DNA from: an uncultured Allobosea sp. | Lineage (GTDB): Bacteria > Pseudomonadota > Alphaproteobacteria > Rhizobiales > Beijerinckiaceae | Length of the DNA stretch: 64,000 nucleotides | Assembly (NCBI RefSeq): GCF_945957345.1 | Contig: NZ_CAMFKW010000021.1 | Location: 18,976-82,975 of the forward strand | Direction: 5' to 3' | In this document: positions 18,946 through 28,579 of the stretch, piece after piece | Layout: each line of letters opens with the position of its first letter | Position numbering within the stretch: position 1 is the stretch's first letter | Program-made: the position numbers and the translations under genes | The notes under the pieces: model-generated | Seen by the model: only the letters and a program-made list of their open reading frames with translations | The model's database searches: none | Told to the model about the DNA's origin: nothing

Positions 18946-20640
18946 TCAGCCCACCGCCAGCCGCCGCGGCGGGGGTGCCTGCATGGGCTCGACCGTTTCG
19001 GCGCGGCCCACGAGATGGCCCTGCAGATAGGTGACGCCCCAGTCGCGCAGCATGCTGGCCTGCATCTCGTCATCGACCCATTCGGCGACGGTTTCGACGC
19101 CGAGATGGCCGGCGAGCTCGATCAGCGTGCGTACATAGAAGCGATCGTCGGTCGAGCGGCGCAGGTTCTGGGTGAAGGCGCCGTCGATCTTGAGGATGTC
19201 GATCGGGAAGACGCGCAGGTGCTTGAGCGAGGTGTGGCCGGCGCCGAAATCGTCGATCGCGACGCGCGCGCCCTGTTCCTTGATCCGGCCCAGCAATTTG
19301 GCTATCCGGCCGGGATTCTCGATCGTCGCCGTTTCCGTGACCTCGACGATCAGGCGCGAGGCCTTGCCGCGCGCGGCGCTGGTGCAGGCGACGAAGGCGT
19401 CGAACCACTCGGGGTCGTTCAGGGAACGCGGCGAGACATTCACGGAAAGGGTGAGATTAGGATCGGCGCCGAGCATCTCGATCGCGAGTTCGAGCACGCG
19501 CTGGTCGAAGAGCCGCACGAGGCCACGGCGCTCCAGCATGGGAATGAGTTCGGCCGAGGCGAAATAGAGGCCGGTTTCGCCCTGGCCGACGCGCAGGAGC
19601 GCCTCATGGAAGGCGACCTCGCGCGAGTTCGTCCTAACGATCGGCTGCAGGGCAAGGCGCACGCGGCGGTCGTTCAGGGCGGCGATGGCCTGGACGTCGA
19701 AACCAGCCTGCTCGCCGCCTGGGCTGCGCCGCGGCTGCGGCTTGGCCATAACGGCCGTATCGATGGCGCCCATGCGGGCGCTGGCGAGAGCCCCTTCCGC
19801 GGCGGCCAGCAGCGCGCCGCCATGATTGCCGAGCTCGGGCGCGCTGGCGGCGCCGACGCGCAGCCGCACCAGCGCGATGCCGCGGCTGGTCTCGATCGCG
19901 GACTGGGCGACCACCTTGATGAAGCGGCGGGCGGCGGGCTCGACCTGCTCGGGCGGGCAGCCGACGAGCAGGATGGCGAAGCTGTTGCCGGCATAGCGGA
20001 CGAGATGGTCGCGCCGGCGCGTCACCGAGCGCAGGCGCTCGTGGACGGTGCTGATGATCTCGTCTGTGGCCTCGTGGCCGAAATCGTCGTTGAGGCGGGC
20101 GAGCTCGTCGATCGCGGCGACGAGGACGACGACCGGGCGCTCCGCCGGCAGATGCTCCTGCAGGGCCATGCCGATTCGTTCGACCAGGGCAGGGCGGTCG
20201 CAGAGCTCGTTGCCGAACTGCTCGAGCTCGTCGGCACGGGCGGCGCGCTCGAGCCTGAGCACGCCACGGGCGCTCGCCGGATAGCCGTCGCTGCCGGCGA
20301 ACCAGCGGCCGGTGTCCTCGGCCCACATCTTGCGGCCGGCGAGATCGATGGCGTAGCGGGTGCGGTAGATGACGCCTTCGCCCTGATCATGCTCGCTGGA
20401 GCAGAAGATCGCGTCGTAGCGACTCGGACCGCTGCCGGGCTCGACCAAGCCGGCGAAGGCGAGGCCGCGCTGCATGGTCTGCTCGGGAATCGCGCCGAGA
20501 ACCTCGCGGGCATTCGGCCCCCAGCTCAGGGCGTCGCTCTGGATATCCCAGCCATAGACCACTTCGCCGATCGAGGAGAGGATGCTGCGGGGATCAACCG
20601 GGCCACCGTTCTGGAAGCTGAAGATCGACGGGGAGGGCAT
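18946..20640 (-). CDS. EAL-domain c-di-GMP phosphodiesterase with degenerate GGDEF and N-terminal PAS-like region
   Basis: FHEALLRVG (EAL), NVSPRSL, VEVTETA, IDDFGAGHTSLKHLRVFPIDILKIDG; GGDEF position reads YAGNSF; possible upstream start at 20700. Confidence 0.88.
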   Translation of the reverse strand: MPSPSIFSFQNGGPVDPRSILSSIGEVVYGWDIQSDALSWGPNAREVLGAIPEQTMQRGLAFAGLVEPGSGPSRYDAIFCSSEHDQGEGVIYRTRYAIDLAGRKMWAEDTGRWFAGSDGYPASARGVLRLERAARADELEQFGNELCDRPALVERIGMALQEHLPAERPVVVLVAAIDELARLNDDFGHEATDEIISTVHERLRSVTRRRDHLVRYAGNSFAILLVGCPPEQVEPAARRFIKVVAQSAIETSRGIALVRLRVGAASAPELGNHGGALLAAAEGALASARMGAIDTAVMAKPQPRRSPGGEQAGFDVQAIAALNDRRVRLALQPIVRTNSREVAFHEALLRVGQGETGLYFASAELIPMLERRGLVRLFDQRVLELAIEMLGADPNLTLSVNVSPRSLNDPEWFDAFVACTSAARGKASRLIVEVTETATIENPGRIAKLLGRIKEQGARVAIDDFGAGHTSLKHLRVFPIDILKIDGAFTQNLRRSTDDRFYVRTLIELAGHLGVETVAEWVDDEMQASMLRDWGVTYLQGHLVGRAETVEPMQAPPPRRLAVG

Positions 20641-21100
20641 CGGGCGGCCTCTATTGGACGGCCGCGCGGCTCCGTTCTGGTGCTTCGGCGCGCTGTCCAT
20701 GTGAAGGGAAGTGCTTCGAAACGATGCGGTATTCCTGATTAACGCGGCGTTAAGGCTGGTTGATTCCTTGCAGTAACGACTCCGTCACAAGTTGCGTGTG
20801 CCGGAGTGATACATGGCGGAAGCCGGAAACTGGAGCGAGCGGAACGCCGCCGATGTCAACGCATCGGCGCTGGTGCTCCTGCAGGCGGCTGCGGCGCGGG
20901 CGGAGATCGGCCCCTTCGCGCAGCGCGGGCGAGCGAGCCCGCAAGCGGCAGCGGGCTTCTACCGGGCCGCGGCCCGGCTTGCCGCTCCGGCCGCGAGCGT
21001 CCGCCTGCAATCGGCGCGACGCTGAAGGTTGTCTACTGCGATGGAGCCCCGCGATTTTGGCGAGGGCAGCAGACCTCAACACACGACCCCGATCCGATTC

Positions 21101-21192
21101 GTCATGCTCGCCCTTGTGGCGAGCATCCACGTCTTGAACAAAGTCCTCGACGAAGGAAGACGTGGATGGTCGGGACAAGCCCGACCATGACG
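21101..21192 (+). repeat. Two-hairpin intergenic repeat, copy 2
   Basis: gtcatgctcgcccttgtggcgagcatccacgtcttga...aagacgtggatggtcgggacaagcccgaccatgac. Confidence 0.85.
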
Positions 21193-21229
21193 GCGAGGGC
21201 TCAGGAAACGTCGATGCGATGCAGGACAA

Positions 21230-21256
21230 AGAAAAACCGGCCTTGCGGCCGGTTTC
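21230..21256 (-). terminator. Intrinsic terminator downstream of rpmF
   Basis: Minus strand GAAACCGGCCGCAAGGCCGGTTTTTC: GC stem plus T tract. Confidence 0.8.
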
Positions 21257-21294
21257 GAACTTCGCAGGCAAGCCTAAGCCGAAGGCGGAGCGCC

Positions 21295-21480
21295 TCAGGC
21301 GTCGGTCTTGACCTTCAGCACCTGACGGCCGCGATACATGCCGCTCTTCAGGTCGACATGGTGCGGACGGCGCAGCTCACCCGAGTTCTTGTCCTCGATA
21401 TAGGTGGGCTGCTTCAGGGCGTCGGCCGAGCGGCGCATGCCACGCTTCGACGGCGACGTCTTTCTCTTCGGAACGGCCAT
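21295..21480 (-). CDS. rpmF: 50S ribosomal protein L32
   Basis: [22 protein letters not shown]. Confidence 0.96.
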   Translation of the reverse strand: MAVPKRKTSPSKRGMRRSADALKQPTYIEDKNSGELRRPHHVDLKSGMYRGRQVLKVKTDA

Positions 21481-21650
21481 TGTACTCTCCATCGTGCCAC
21501 CGCCCGGACGCTGGCCCCAAGGCCAAGCATCCGCCACGGCGACGGATCAATCTCGTGAGGCGTTGGCCTTACACCGTCAGGGCGGGGATTGCTAGTGCCG
21601 AATCCGGATTTCTTCGCCGCAGCGGTTCGGAACGTCCGAGATCTAGCCAA

Positions 21651-22319
21651 TCAGCCGGGCAGGGCGCAATCGCCCAGCGATCCGAGTTGTCCGAGCTGGC
21701 GCAAGCTGCGGCCGGCAGCGGATTGCAGGGCGCGATTCGGTTTGGCTGGGTTGCGCAGCAGCGGATTGGGCAGGGCGCCAGCGAGTCTGGCCGCCTCTCC
21801 CGCGGTCAGGCGCGCGGCGGATTTGCGGAAATAGCGCTGCGCCGCGGCCTCCGCCCCGAACAGGCCTTCGCCCCATTCCGCGACGTTGAGATAGACCTCG
21901 ATGACGCGCGGCTTCGACCAGGCGAAGTCGATCGCCATGGCGAGCGGGATCTCCATGCCCTTGCGGATATAGGAGCGGCCCGGCCAGAGGAAGACGTTCT
22001 TGGCGGTCTGCATGGTCAGCGTCGAGGCGCCGCGGCTTGGCCCGTCCTCGTTCTCCAGGACCTTGTTGAGCTCGACCCAGTCGACGCCGCGATGGCTGCA
22101 GAAGCGCTGGTCCTCGGAGGCGATGACGGCACGCACGAGATGGGGCGAGATCTGGTCGAGCGGGACCCATTCACGATCGACCGGCTTCAGCACCAGCCAG
22201 CGGCCGAGCATCAGGGTCGAGGGCACCGGCACGAATCGATAGAACAGGATCAGGCCGGCGAGGGCGATGAGCAGCCAGACGGCGAATCGGAAGCAAAAGC
22301 CGAGAATCCTACCCAGCAC
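21651..22319 (-). CDS. mtgA: Monofunctional biosynthetic peptidoglycan transglycosylase
   Basis: VRAVIASEDQRFCSHRGVDW, RGASTLTMQTAKNVFLWPGRSYIRKGME. Confidence 0.93.
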   Translation of the reverse strand: MLGRILGFCFRFAVWLLIALAGLILFYRFVPVPSTLMLGRWLVLKPVDREWVPLDQISPHLVRAVIASEDQRFCSHRGVDWVELNKVLENEDGPSRGASTLTMQTAKNVFLWPGRSYIRKGMEIPLAMAIDFAWSKPRVIEVYLNVAEWGEGLFGAEAAAQRYFRKSAARLTAGEAARLAGALPNPLLRNPAKPNRALQSAAGRSLRQLGQLGSLGDCALPG

Positions 22320-22446
22320 CTCGCTTCACCCCCGCTGCCGTTCGATCGCCCCGGCCAGCATGGCCCGAGCCCGAGGCGGCGCAGCTTGACGATGCCGCCA
22401 GCGTCCGGCAAGGCCCCCCTTCCGGCAGCGAACGCGAGACCCGCGC

Positions 22447-23394
22447 ATGAGTTCCGTTTCTCCCTCGGCCCGTTCCGGCGATCTCGATGCAAGGCTGGCT
22501 CAGAATGCCGCTGCCATCGAAACGCTGCTGGAAGCGCTGCTGTCCGATATTCCGGCCGCCGACGAAATCACACGCCCGCCGCGCCTCCTTGCCGCGATGC
22601 GGCATGGCGTGCTCGGCGGCGGCAAGCGGCTGCGTCCTTTCCTGACGGTCGAGACGGCCCGGTTGCTGGGCGCGCCCGTCGAGCAGGCGCGGCGAGCGGG
22701 CGCGGCGGTCGAGCTGCTGCATTGCTATTCGCTGGTGCATGACGACCTGCCGGCGATGGATGATGACGATCTGCGCCGGGGGCGGCCGACCGTGCACAAG
22801 GCCTTCGACGAGGCGACCGCAATCCTGGCGGGCGATGCGCTCTTGACGCTGGCCTTCGACGTTCTGGCGGACGAGGCGACGCATGAAGCCGGTGCGGTGC
22901 GTGCGGCGCTTGTGACTTGCCTCACACGGGCCTCCGGCCTTGGCGGCATGGTCGGTGGACAGATGCTCGACCTGGCGGCGGAAGGGCGCTTCGAGGAAGC
23001 GCGGGGTGCGCTTCCGGAAGTCGAGATCAGGCAATTGCAAGCCATGAAGACCGGTGCGCTGCTGGCCGCAAGCGTCGAGATCGGTGCGCGGCTCGGCGGC
23101 GCCGATGCGACGGCGCTGGCGGCGCTGGGGCGCTATGGTCGGGCGCTTGGCGCCACCTTCCAGATCGCAGACGACATTCTCGACGTCGAATCGGATGCCG
23201 CGCAGATGGGCAAGGCGACGGCGAAGGACGCGGACAAGGGCAAGGGCACGCTGGTCGGCGCGCTCGGCCTCGACGGTGCCAAGCGTGAACGCGACCGGCT
23301 GAGCGCGGAGGCCGTGGCGGCGCTGTCAGGTTTCGGCGCTGAGGCGGACGTGCTGCGGGCCGCGGCGCGGTTTGCCGCCGAGCGGAAGAGCTAA
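22447..23394 (+). CDS. ispA: Polyprenyl (farnesyl/geranyl) diphosphate synthase
   Basis: GGKRLRPFL, HDDLPAMDDDDLRRG (first Asp-rich), FQIADDILDVE (second). Confidence 0.93.
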   Translation: MSSVSPSARSGDLDARLAQNAAAIETLLEALLSDIPAADEITRPPRLLAAMRHGVLGGGKRLRPFLTVETARLLGAPVEQARRAGAAVELLHCYSLVHDDLPAMDDDDLRRGRPTVHKAFDEATAILAGDALLTLAFDVLADEATHEAGAVRAALVTCLTRASGLGGMVGGQMLDLAAEGRFEEARGALPEVEIRQLQAMKTGALLAASVEIGARLGGADATALAALGRYGRALGATFQIADDILDVESDAAQMGKATAKDADKGKGTLVGALGLDGAKRERDRLSAEAVAALSGFGAEADVLRAAARFAAERKS

Positions 23395-23425
23395 ACGCTT
23401 ACAATCGATCCGAACGAAACACGGC

Positions 23426-23516
23426 GTCATGCTCGCCCTTGTGGCGAGCATCGACGTCTTGAACATGACCTGCGACCAGCGAAGACGTGGATGGTCGGGA
23501 CAAGCCCGACCATGAC
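23426..23516 (+). repeat. Two-hairpin intergenic repeat, copy 3
   Basis: gtcatgctcgcccttgtggcgagcatcgacgtcttga...gaagacgtggatggtcgggacaagcccgaccatgac. Confidence 0.85.
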
Positions 23517-23553
23517 GAAACGCCCGCTCAGTGAAGGCGGTTCGGCGTTCGCC

Positions 23554-24786
23554 TTACCGCCAGCGACCGAAGGCGTCGGCCAGCGTCTGGCTGCCGGAGA
23601 CGCCTTTCTCGAAGGTGATGATGCCGCGGCGGCCGGAGGCGAAGCGCACGGGCACGTCGATCCAGCTGCGGTTCAGGATCAGGTCGAGATTGCGCTCGAC
23701 CTCGACCGGTACATTCGACAGCGCCGCCACGAAGAGATTGTCGCCGAGCGCCGAATTGATCGCCGAGAGCGGCGCGCCGCGCTCGCTTTCCTCGCTCTTG
23801 AACTGGGGAACGCCGACCTCCTTGATGGCCTGGCTGGCCGGGTCGCCGGAACTGGTGAAGCGCAGGCCGATGATATGCGAGGCCGGGAAGGCCGAATCGG
23901 TGTTGCGGCGGATGGTGAAGTCGAGGCTCAGGCCGATATCGGGAATCTCGACGGTCGCGCGCACGATGGTCTCGATCGGCCGGCCCTGGCCGGCGCTCTC
24001 GCTGTCGAGGCGCCAGAACACGCGGCCGGTCGAGGTCTGCGGCTGCTGCGGATTTTCGGGGACCTCGACGAAGAGCATTGCACGCTGGGCGACGGCGATT
24101 TCGCCGCCTGGCTGCGGAACGGGCGTGCCGGGTGTACCGCCCTGCGGGTTGCCGGCCGGGCGGTTCTGCTGGGGTTCGCCGACGCGCTCGGCGATCTTGG
24201 CGCCATTCTCCGGCTGGGCGGGCTGGGCGCGCTGCGCGGTTTCGCTGCTCGGGCGCTGCGTGTCCTGGGGGCGGAGCTTGTGGACATAGATGGCGGTCGC
24301 CGCGATGGCGGCTACCGCAACGGCCACCACGCCGCCCACGACGGCCGATCGGATATGGCCGGGCTTGACCCGCCGTTCGCGCGGCGGCTGCACGCGCGGC
24401 CGGGCGACCTGCGGCTCCGCCGGTTCGGGCAGGGGCTCGCCATCGTCCTGTCCGGCGGCCGGAGGCAGCGGAGCGAATTCCGGCGCCTTCTTCGGTGTCG
24501 GCGGGCGGATCGGCAGAGTCGGGTTCTCGACGGTGCGGATCACCGGGCCGTCCGATGCCGGCGGTGGGGCCGGGGCGTCGTCGTAGTCGGCCTCGATCCG
24601 GGCGACGGCCTCGTCGAGCGCCAGGCGCTCGCGCATGATCTCGGCCTCGCTCAGCGGCGGGTCGAGCCCGCGCAACTGCGCGACGAGCGCCGTCCGCGCC
24701 CGGTCGTAGATGGCGCGCCGGGCCTCCGGGGAGGTTTCGGGCAGCCCGGCGACCGCACGCGCCAGGATCGGATAGAAGTCGGCCAT
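23554..24786 (-). CDS. Hypothetical protein with one TM segment (Pro-rich linker)
   Basis: 410 aa; MADFYPILARAVAGLPETSPEARRAIYDRARTALVAQLRGLDPPLSEAEI; TM SAVVGGVVAVAVAAIAATAIYVHKL. Confidence 0.75.
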   Translation of the reverse strand: MADFYPILARAVAGLPETSPEARRAIYDRARTALVAQLRGLDPPLSEAEIMRERLALDEAVARIEADYDDAPAPPPASDGPVIRTVENPTLPIRPPTPKKAPEFAPLPPAAGQDDGEPLPEPAEPQVARPRVQPPRERRVKPGHIRSAVVGGVVAVAVAAIAATAIYVHKLRPQDTQRPSSETAQRAQPAQPENGAKIAERVGEPQQNRPAGNPQGGTPGTPVPQPGGEIAVAQRAMLFVEVPENPQQPQTSTGRVFWRLDSESAGQGRPIETIVRATVEIPDIGLSLDFTIRRNTDSAFPASHIIGLRFTSSGDPASQAIKEVGVPQFKSEESERGAPLSAINSALGDNLFVAALSNVPVEVERNLDLILNRSWIDVPVRFASGRRGIITFEKGVSGSQTLADAFGRWR

Positions 24787-24812
24787 TGGCCTCACTTGTC
24801 GCTGATGGCGAT

Positions 24813-24865
24813 AGATACGGATTCACCGATCAGGTTGATTCAACCTGATCGGTGAATCCGTATCT
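24813..24865. repeat. 53-bp palindrome: 26-bp perfect arms, 1-nt centre
   Basis: agatacggattcaccgatcaggttga-t-tcaacctgatcggtgaatccgtatct. Confidence 0.9.
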
Positions 24866-24890
24866 AAGATATTGATAGAGAACGCGTCAT

Positions 24891-24919
24891 CCACCCAGAT
24901 TGCGGCGCAATCTGGGTGG
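24891..24919 (-). terminator. Hairpin just downstream of purA
   Basis: ccacccagattgc-ggc-gcaatctgggtgg perfect 13-bp stem; no clear U tract, so terminator role uncertain. Confidence 0.5.
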
Positions 24920-24933
24920 CGCGTGCTCTGGCG

Positions 24934-26226
<1,293 letters not shown>

Positions 26227-26284
26227 GAGCGATGTGTCCCTGCTTGTTCCGCGTTGCCTCACGCAAGCGGCCCGCGCAAATGCA

Positions 26285-26309
26285 AAACCCCGGCGCAAGG
26301 CCGGGGTTT
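26285..26309 (-). promoter_or_regulatory. Terminator-like hairpin in the purA 5' region
   Basis: aaaccccggcgcaaggccggggttt; minus strand continues TTTTGCATTTG. Confidence 0.45.
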
Positions 26310-26531
26310 CGGGGCAGGTCCTTGCAAGCCCTCATGGGCCAACCTGGCTCGCAGGTCAAGTTTTTCGGCAGGCGGGGCCATGATCCGAGGGGATAAACTG
26401 CTTGAGCATGGCCGCTCTGCAGCATCTGCGCAGTGATGCTGCCACAATCGGGCGTAAGGGCTAGGGTGCCCAGCGGGCGGCGATGGAGGGGCCATGCCGC
26501 CGCATCTGCAGGAGAGGGGATCTCACCGACC

Positions 26532-27728
26532 ATGACCAAGCTCGACGCCTGGCTCGACCAGCATCACGCCGCCTTCACCGCGATCCGCCGCGACATCCAT
26601 GCCCATCCCGAGCTCGGCCTCGAAGAGGTCCGCACGGCCAAGCTCGTTGCCGACAAGCTGCGTGAGTGGGGCGTCGAGGTCACCGAGAACGTCGGCAAGA
26701 CCGGCGTCGTCGGCGTCATCCGCGGCAACAAGCCAGGCCGTGCGGTGGGCCTGCGCGCCGACATGGATTGCCTCGCGCTCGATGAGACGACGAACCTGCC
26801 CTATTCCTCGAAGAATCCGGGCCGGATGCATGCCTGCGGCCATGACGGGCACACCACCATGCTGCTCGCTGCCGGGCGCTATCTCGCCGAGAACCGGGAT
26901 TTCGAGGGCACCGTCAACCTGATCTTCCAGCCGGCCGAGGAAGGCCGCGGCGGCGCCAACGCGATGCTCGCCGACAAGCTGTTCGAGCGCTTCCCCTGCG
27001 ATGCGATCTACGGCCTGCACAACACGCCCGGCATGGCGCCCGGCACCTTCGGCACCACGGTCGGCCCGTTCCTGGCGGCGGCCGATAGCTGGAAGGTCAC
27101 CTTCCACGGCGTCGGCGGCCATGGCGGTTCGCAGCCGCATCGCTCGACCGACATCACCTATGCCCAGGCGCATTTCGTGCTCGGTCTGCAGGGCATCATC
27201 GGCCGCAACGTGGCTCCGCTCGATACGGCGGTGATCAGCGTCGGCTATATCCATGGCGGCGACGTCAACGCCTCGAACGTGATTCCGTCCGAGCTCGTCA
27301 TCGGCGGCACGGCGCGGACCTATTCGCAGGAAGTGCGCGACCTCGTCGAGCGCCGTATCGGCGAACTCGCGGCGGCGACGGCGCAGGCCTGGGGTTGCAA
27401 GGCGGAGGCCTCCTACCGTCGCGGCACCAGCCCGCTGGTGAACGAGGCCGAGCAGGTGCGGGTCGGCGTCGCGGCGGCCACGGCCGCCGTCGGCGCGGAG
27501 AAGGTCAATGGCCAGCTCCGGCCGGGCACGGGCGGCGAGGATTTCGCGGAGATGATGCTGGTCCGCCCGGGCGCCTTCATGCGCATCGGCAACGGCGTCA
27601 ATCCGGATGGCTCCTTCGTCGGCCTGCATACGCCGCTTTACGACTTCAACGACGCGATCATTCCGGACGGCGTGCGCTACTGGGTCGGCGTCGTCGACCA
27701 GGAACTCGGGCAGGCGAAGGCCGCCTGA
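26532..27728 (+). CDS. M20 family amidohydrolase (hippurate hydrolase-like)
   Basis: RRDIHAHPELGLEEVRTA, MHACGHDGHTTMLL, FQPAEEGRGGA, GTGGEDFAEM. Confidence 0.93.
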   Translation: MTKLDAWLDQHHAAFTAIRRDIHAHPELGLEEVRTAKLVADKLREWGVEVTENVGKTGVVGVIRGNKPGRAVGLRADMDCLALDETTNLPYSSKNPGRMHACGHDGHTTMLLAAGRYLAENRDFEGTVNLIFQPAEEGRGGANAMLADKLFERFPCDAIYGLHNTPGMAPGTFGTTVGPFLAAADSWKVTFHGVGGHGGSQPHRSTDITYAQAHFVLGLQGIIGRNVAPLDTAVISVGYIHGGDVNASNVIPSELVIGGTARTYSQEVRDLVERRIGELAAATAQAWGCKAEASYRRGTSPLVNEAEQVRVGVAAATAAVGAEKVNGQLRPGTGGEDFAEMMLVRPGAFMRIGNGVNPDGSFVGLHTPLYDFNDAIIPDGVRYWVGVVDQELGQAKAA

Positions 27729-27851
27729 TCACGATCATTATGGCCGGCCCTCCGGGGCCGGCTGCAATCATGCAGGGCAGCCCGTCAATTCCGGCGGTTG
27801 TGTAGCCGGCGCAAGAGCGCTAGGCGGCGGGCTCCGCAGCGGAGGCACGCC

Positions 27852-28436
27852 ATGAAGACCCTGTCCATCTCGACCCTGACGATCTGCGGCATCGAAGAAT
27901 TGCCCGGCAACAGCGCCCGCGAGGTGACGCATGTGCTGTCCGTGCTCGATCCCGACCGGGCCGAGATCGAGGCCTTTGGAACCTATGGCGAGCATCATCG
28001 AGTCACGCTGCGCTTCCACGACATCATCGACCCGCGACCTGGCCAGATCATGCCGACGCCGGAGCATGTCGGCGAAATCCTGAATTTCGGCGAGGGCCTG
28101 CGCGAGACCGCGACCGGCCGCGTGAAGGGCCATCTGCTGGTGCATTGCCATATGGGCATCTCGCGTTCGACGGCGGCGATGATGACCCTGATGGCGCAGG
28201 CCGATCCGGCGGAGAGCGAGGACGCACTGTTCACCCGCTTGCGCGGGATCCGGCCGCAGGCCTGGCCGAATTCGGTGATGATCGGTTTCGCCGACGAGCA
28301 GCTCGGCCGCGGCGGCCGGCTGACGCAGGCGCTGCGGCGGCACTATGCCCATCAGATCGAAGCGCAGCCCCAGTTCCGGACCTGGATGAACGATCTCGGC
28401 CGCAAGCGCGAGATCGAGATGGGCTTGATGGTCTGA
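27852..28436 (+). CDS. Tyrosine-phosphatase-family protein
   Basis: HCHMGISRST = C-x5-R(S/T) P-loop. Confidence 0.82.
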   Translation: MKTLSISTLTICGIEELPGNSAREVTHVLSVLDPDRAEIEAFGTYGEHHRVTLRFHDIIDPRPGQIMPTPEHVGEILNFGEGLRETATGRVKGHLLVHCHMGISRSTAAMMTLMAQADPAESEDALFTRLRGIRPQAWPNSVMIGFADEQLGRGGRLTQALRRHYAHQIEAQPQFRTWMNDLGRKREIEMGLMV

Positions 28437-28442
28437 GGTTTC

Positions 28443-28533
28443 GTCATGGTCGGGCTTGTCCCGGCCATCCACGTCTTCATTGATCGAGCGTCGTGCTCAA
28501 GACGTGGATGCTCGCCACAAGGGCGAGCATGAC
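28443..28533 (-). repeat. Two-hairpin intergenic repeat, copy 4 (inverted)
   Basis: gtcatggtcgggcttgtcccggccatccacgtcttc...caagacgtggatgctcgccacaagggcgagcatgac. Confidence 0.85.
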
Positions 28534-28579
28534 GTGATGCGAAGTCGGCCTGATCGGTTGGGGCAGGCGCCTTGTTTCC

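Noticed and set aside
20813-21025. 70-aa Ala-rich plus-strand ORF
   Set aside because: Possible start, but alanine/arginine-rich composition and no family; too weak to call.
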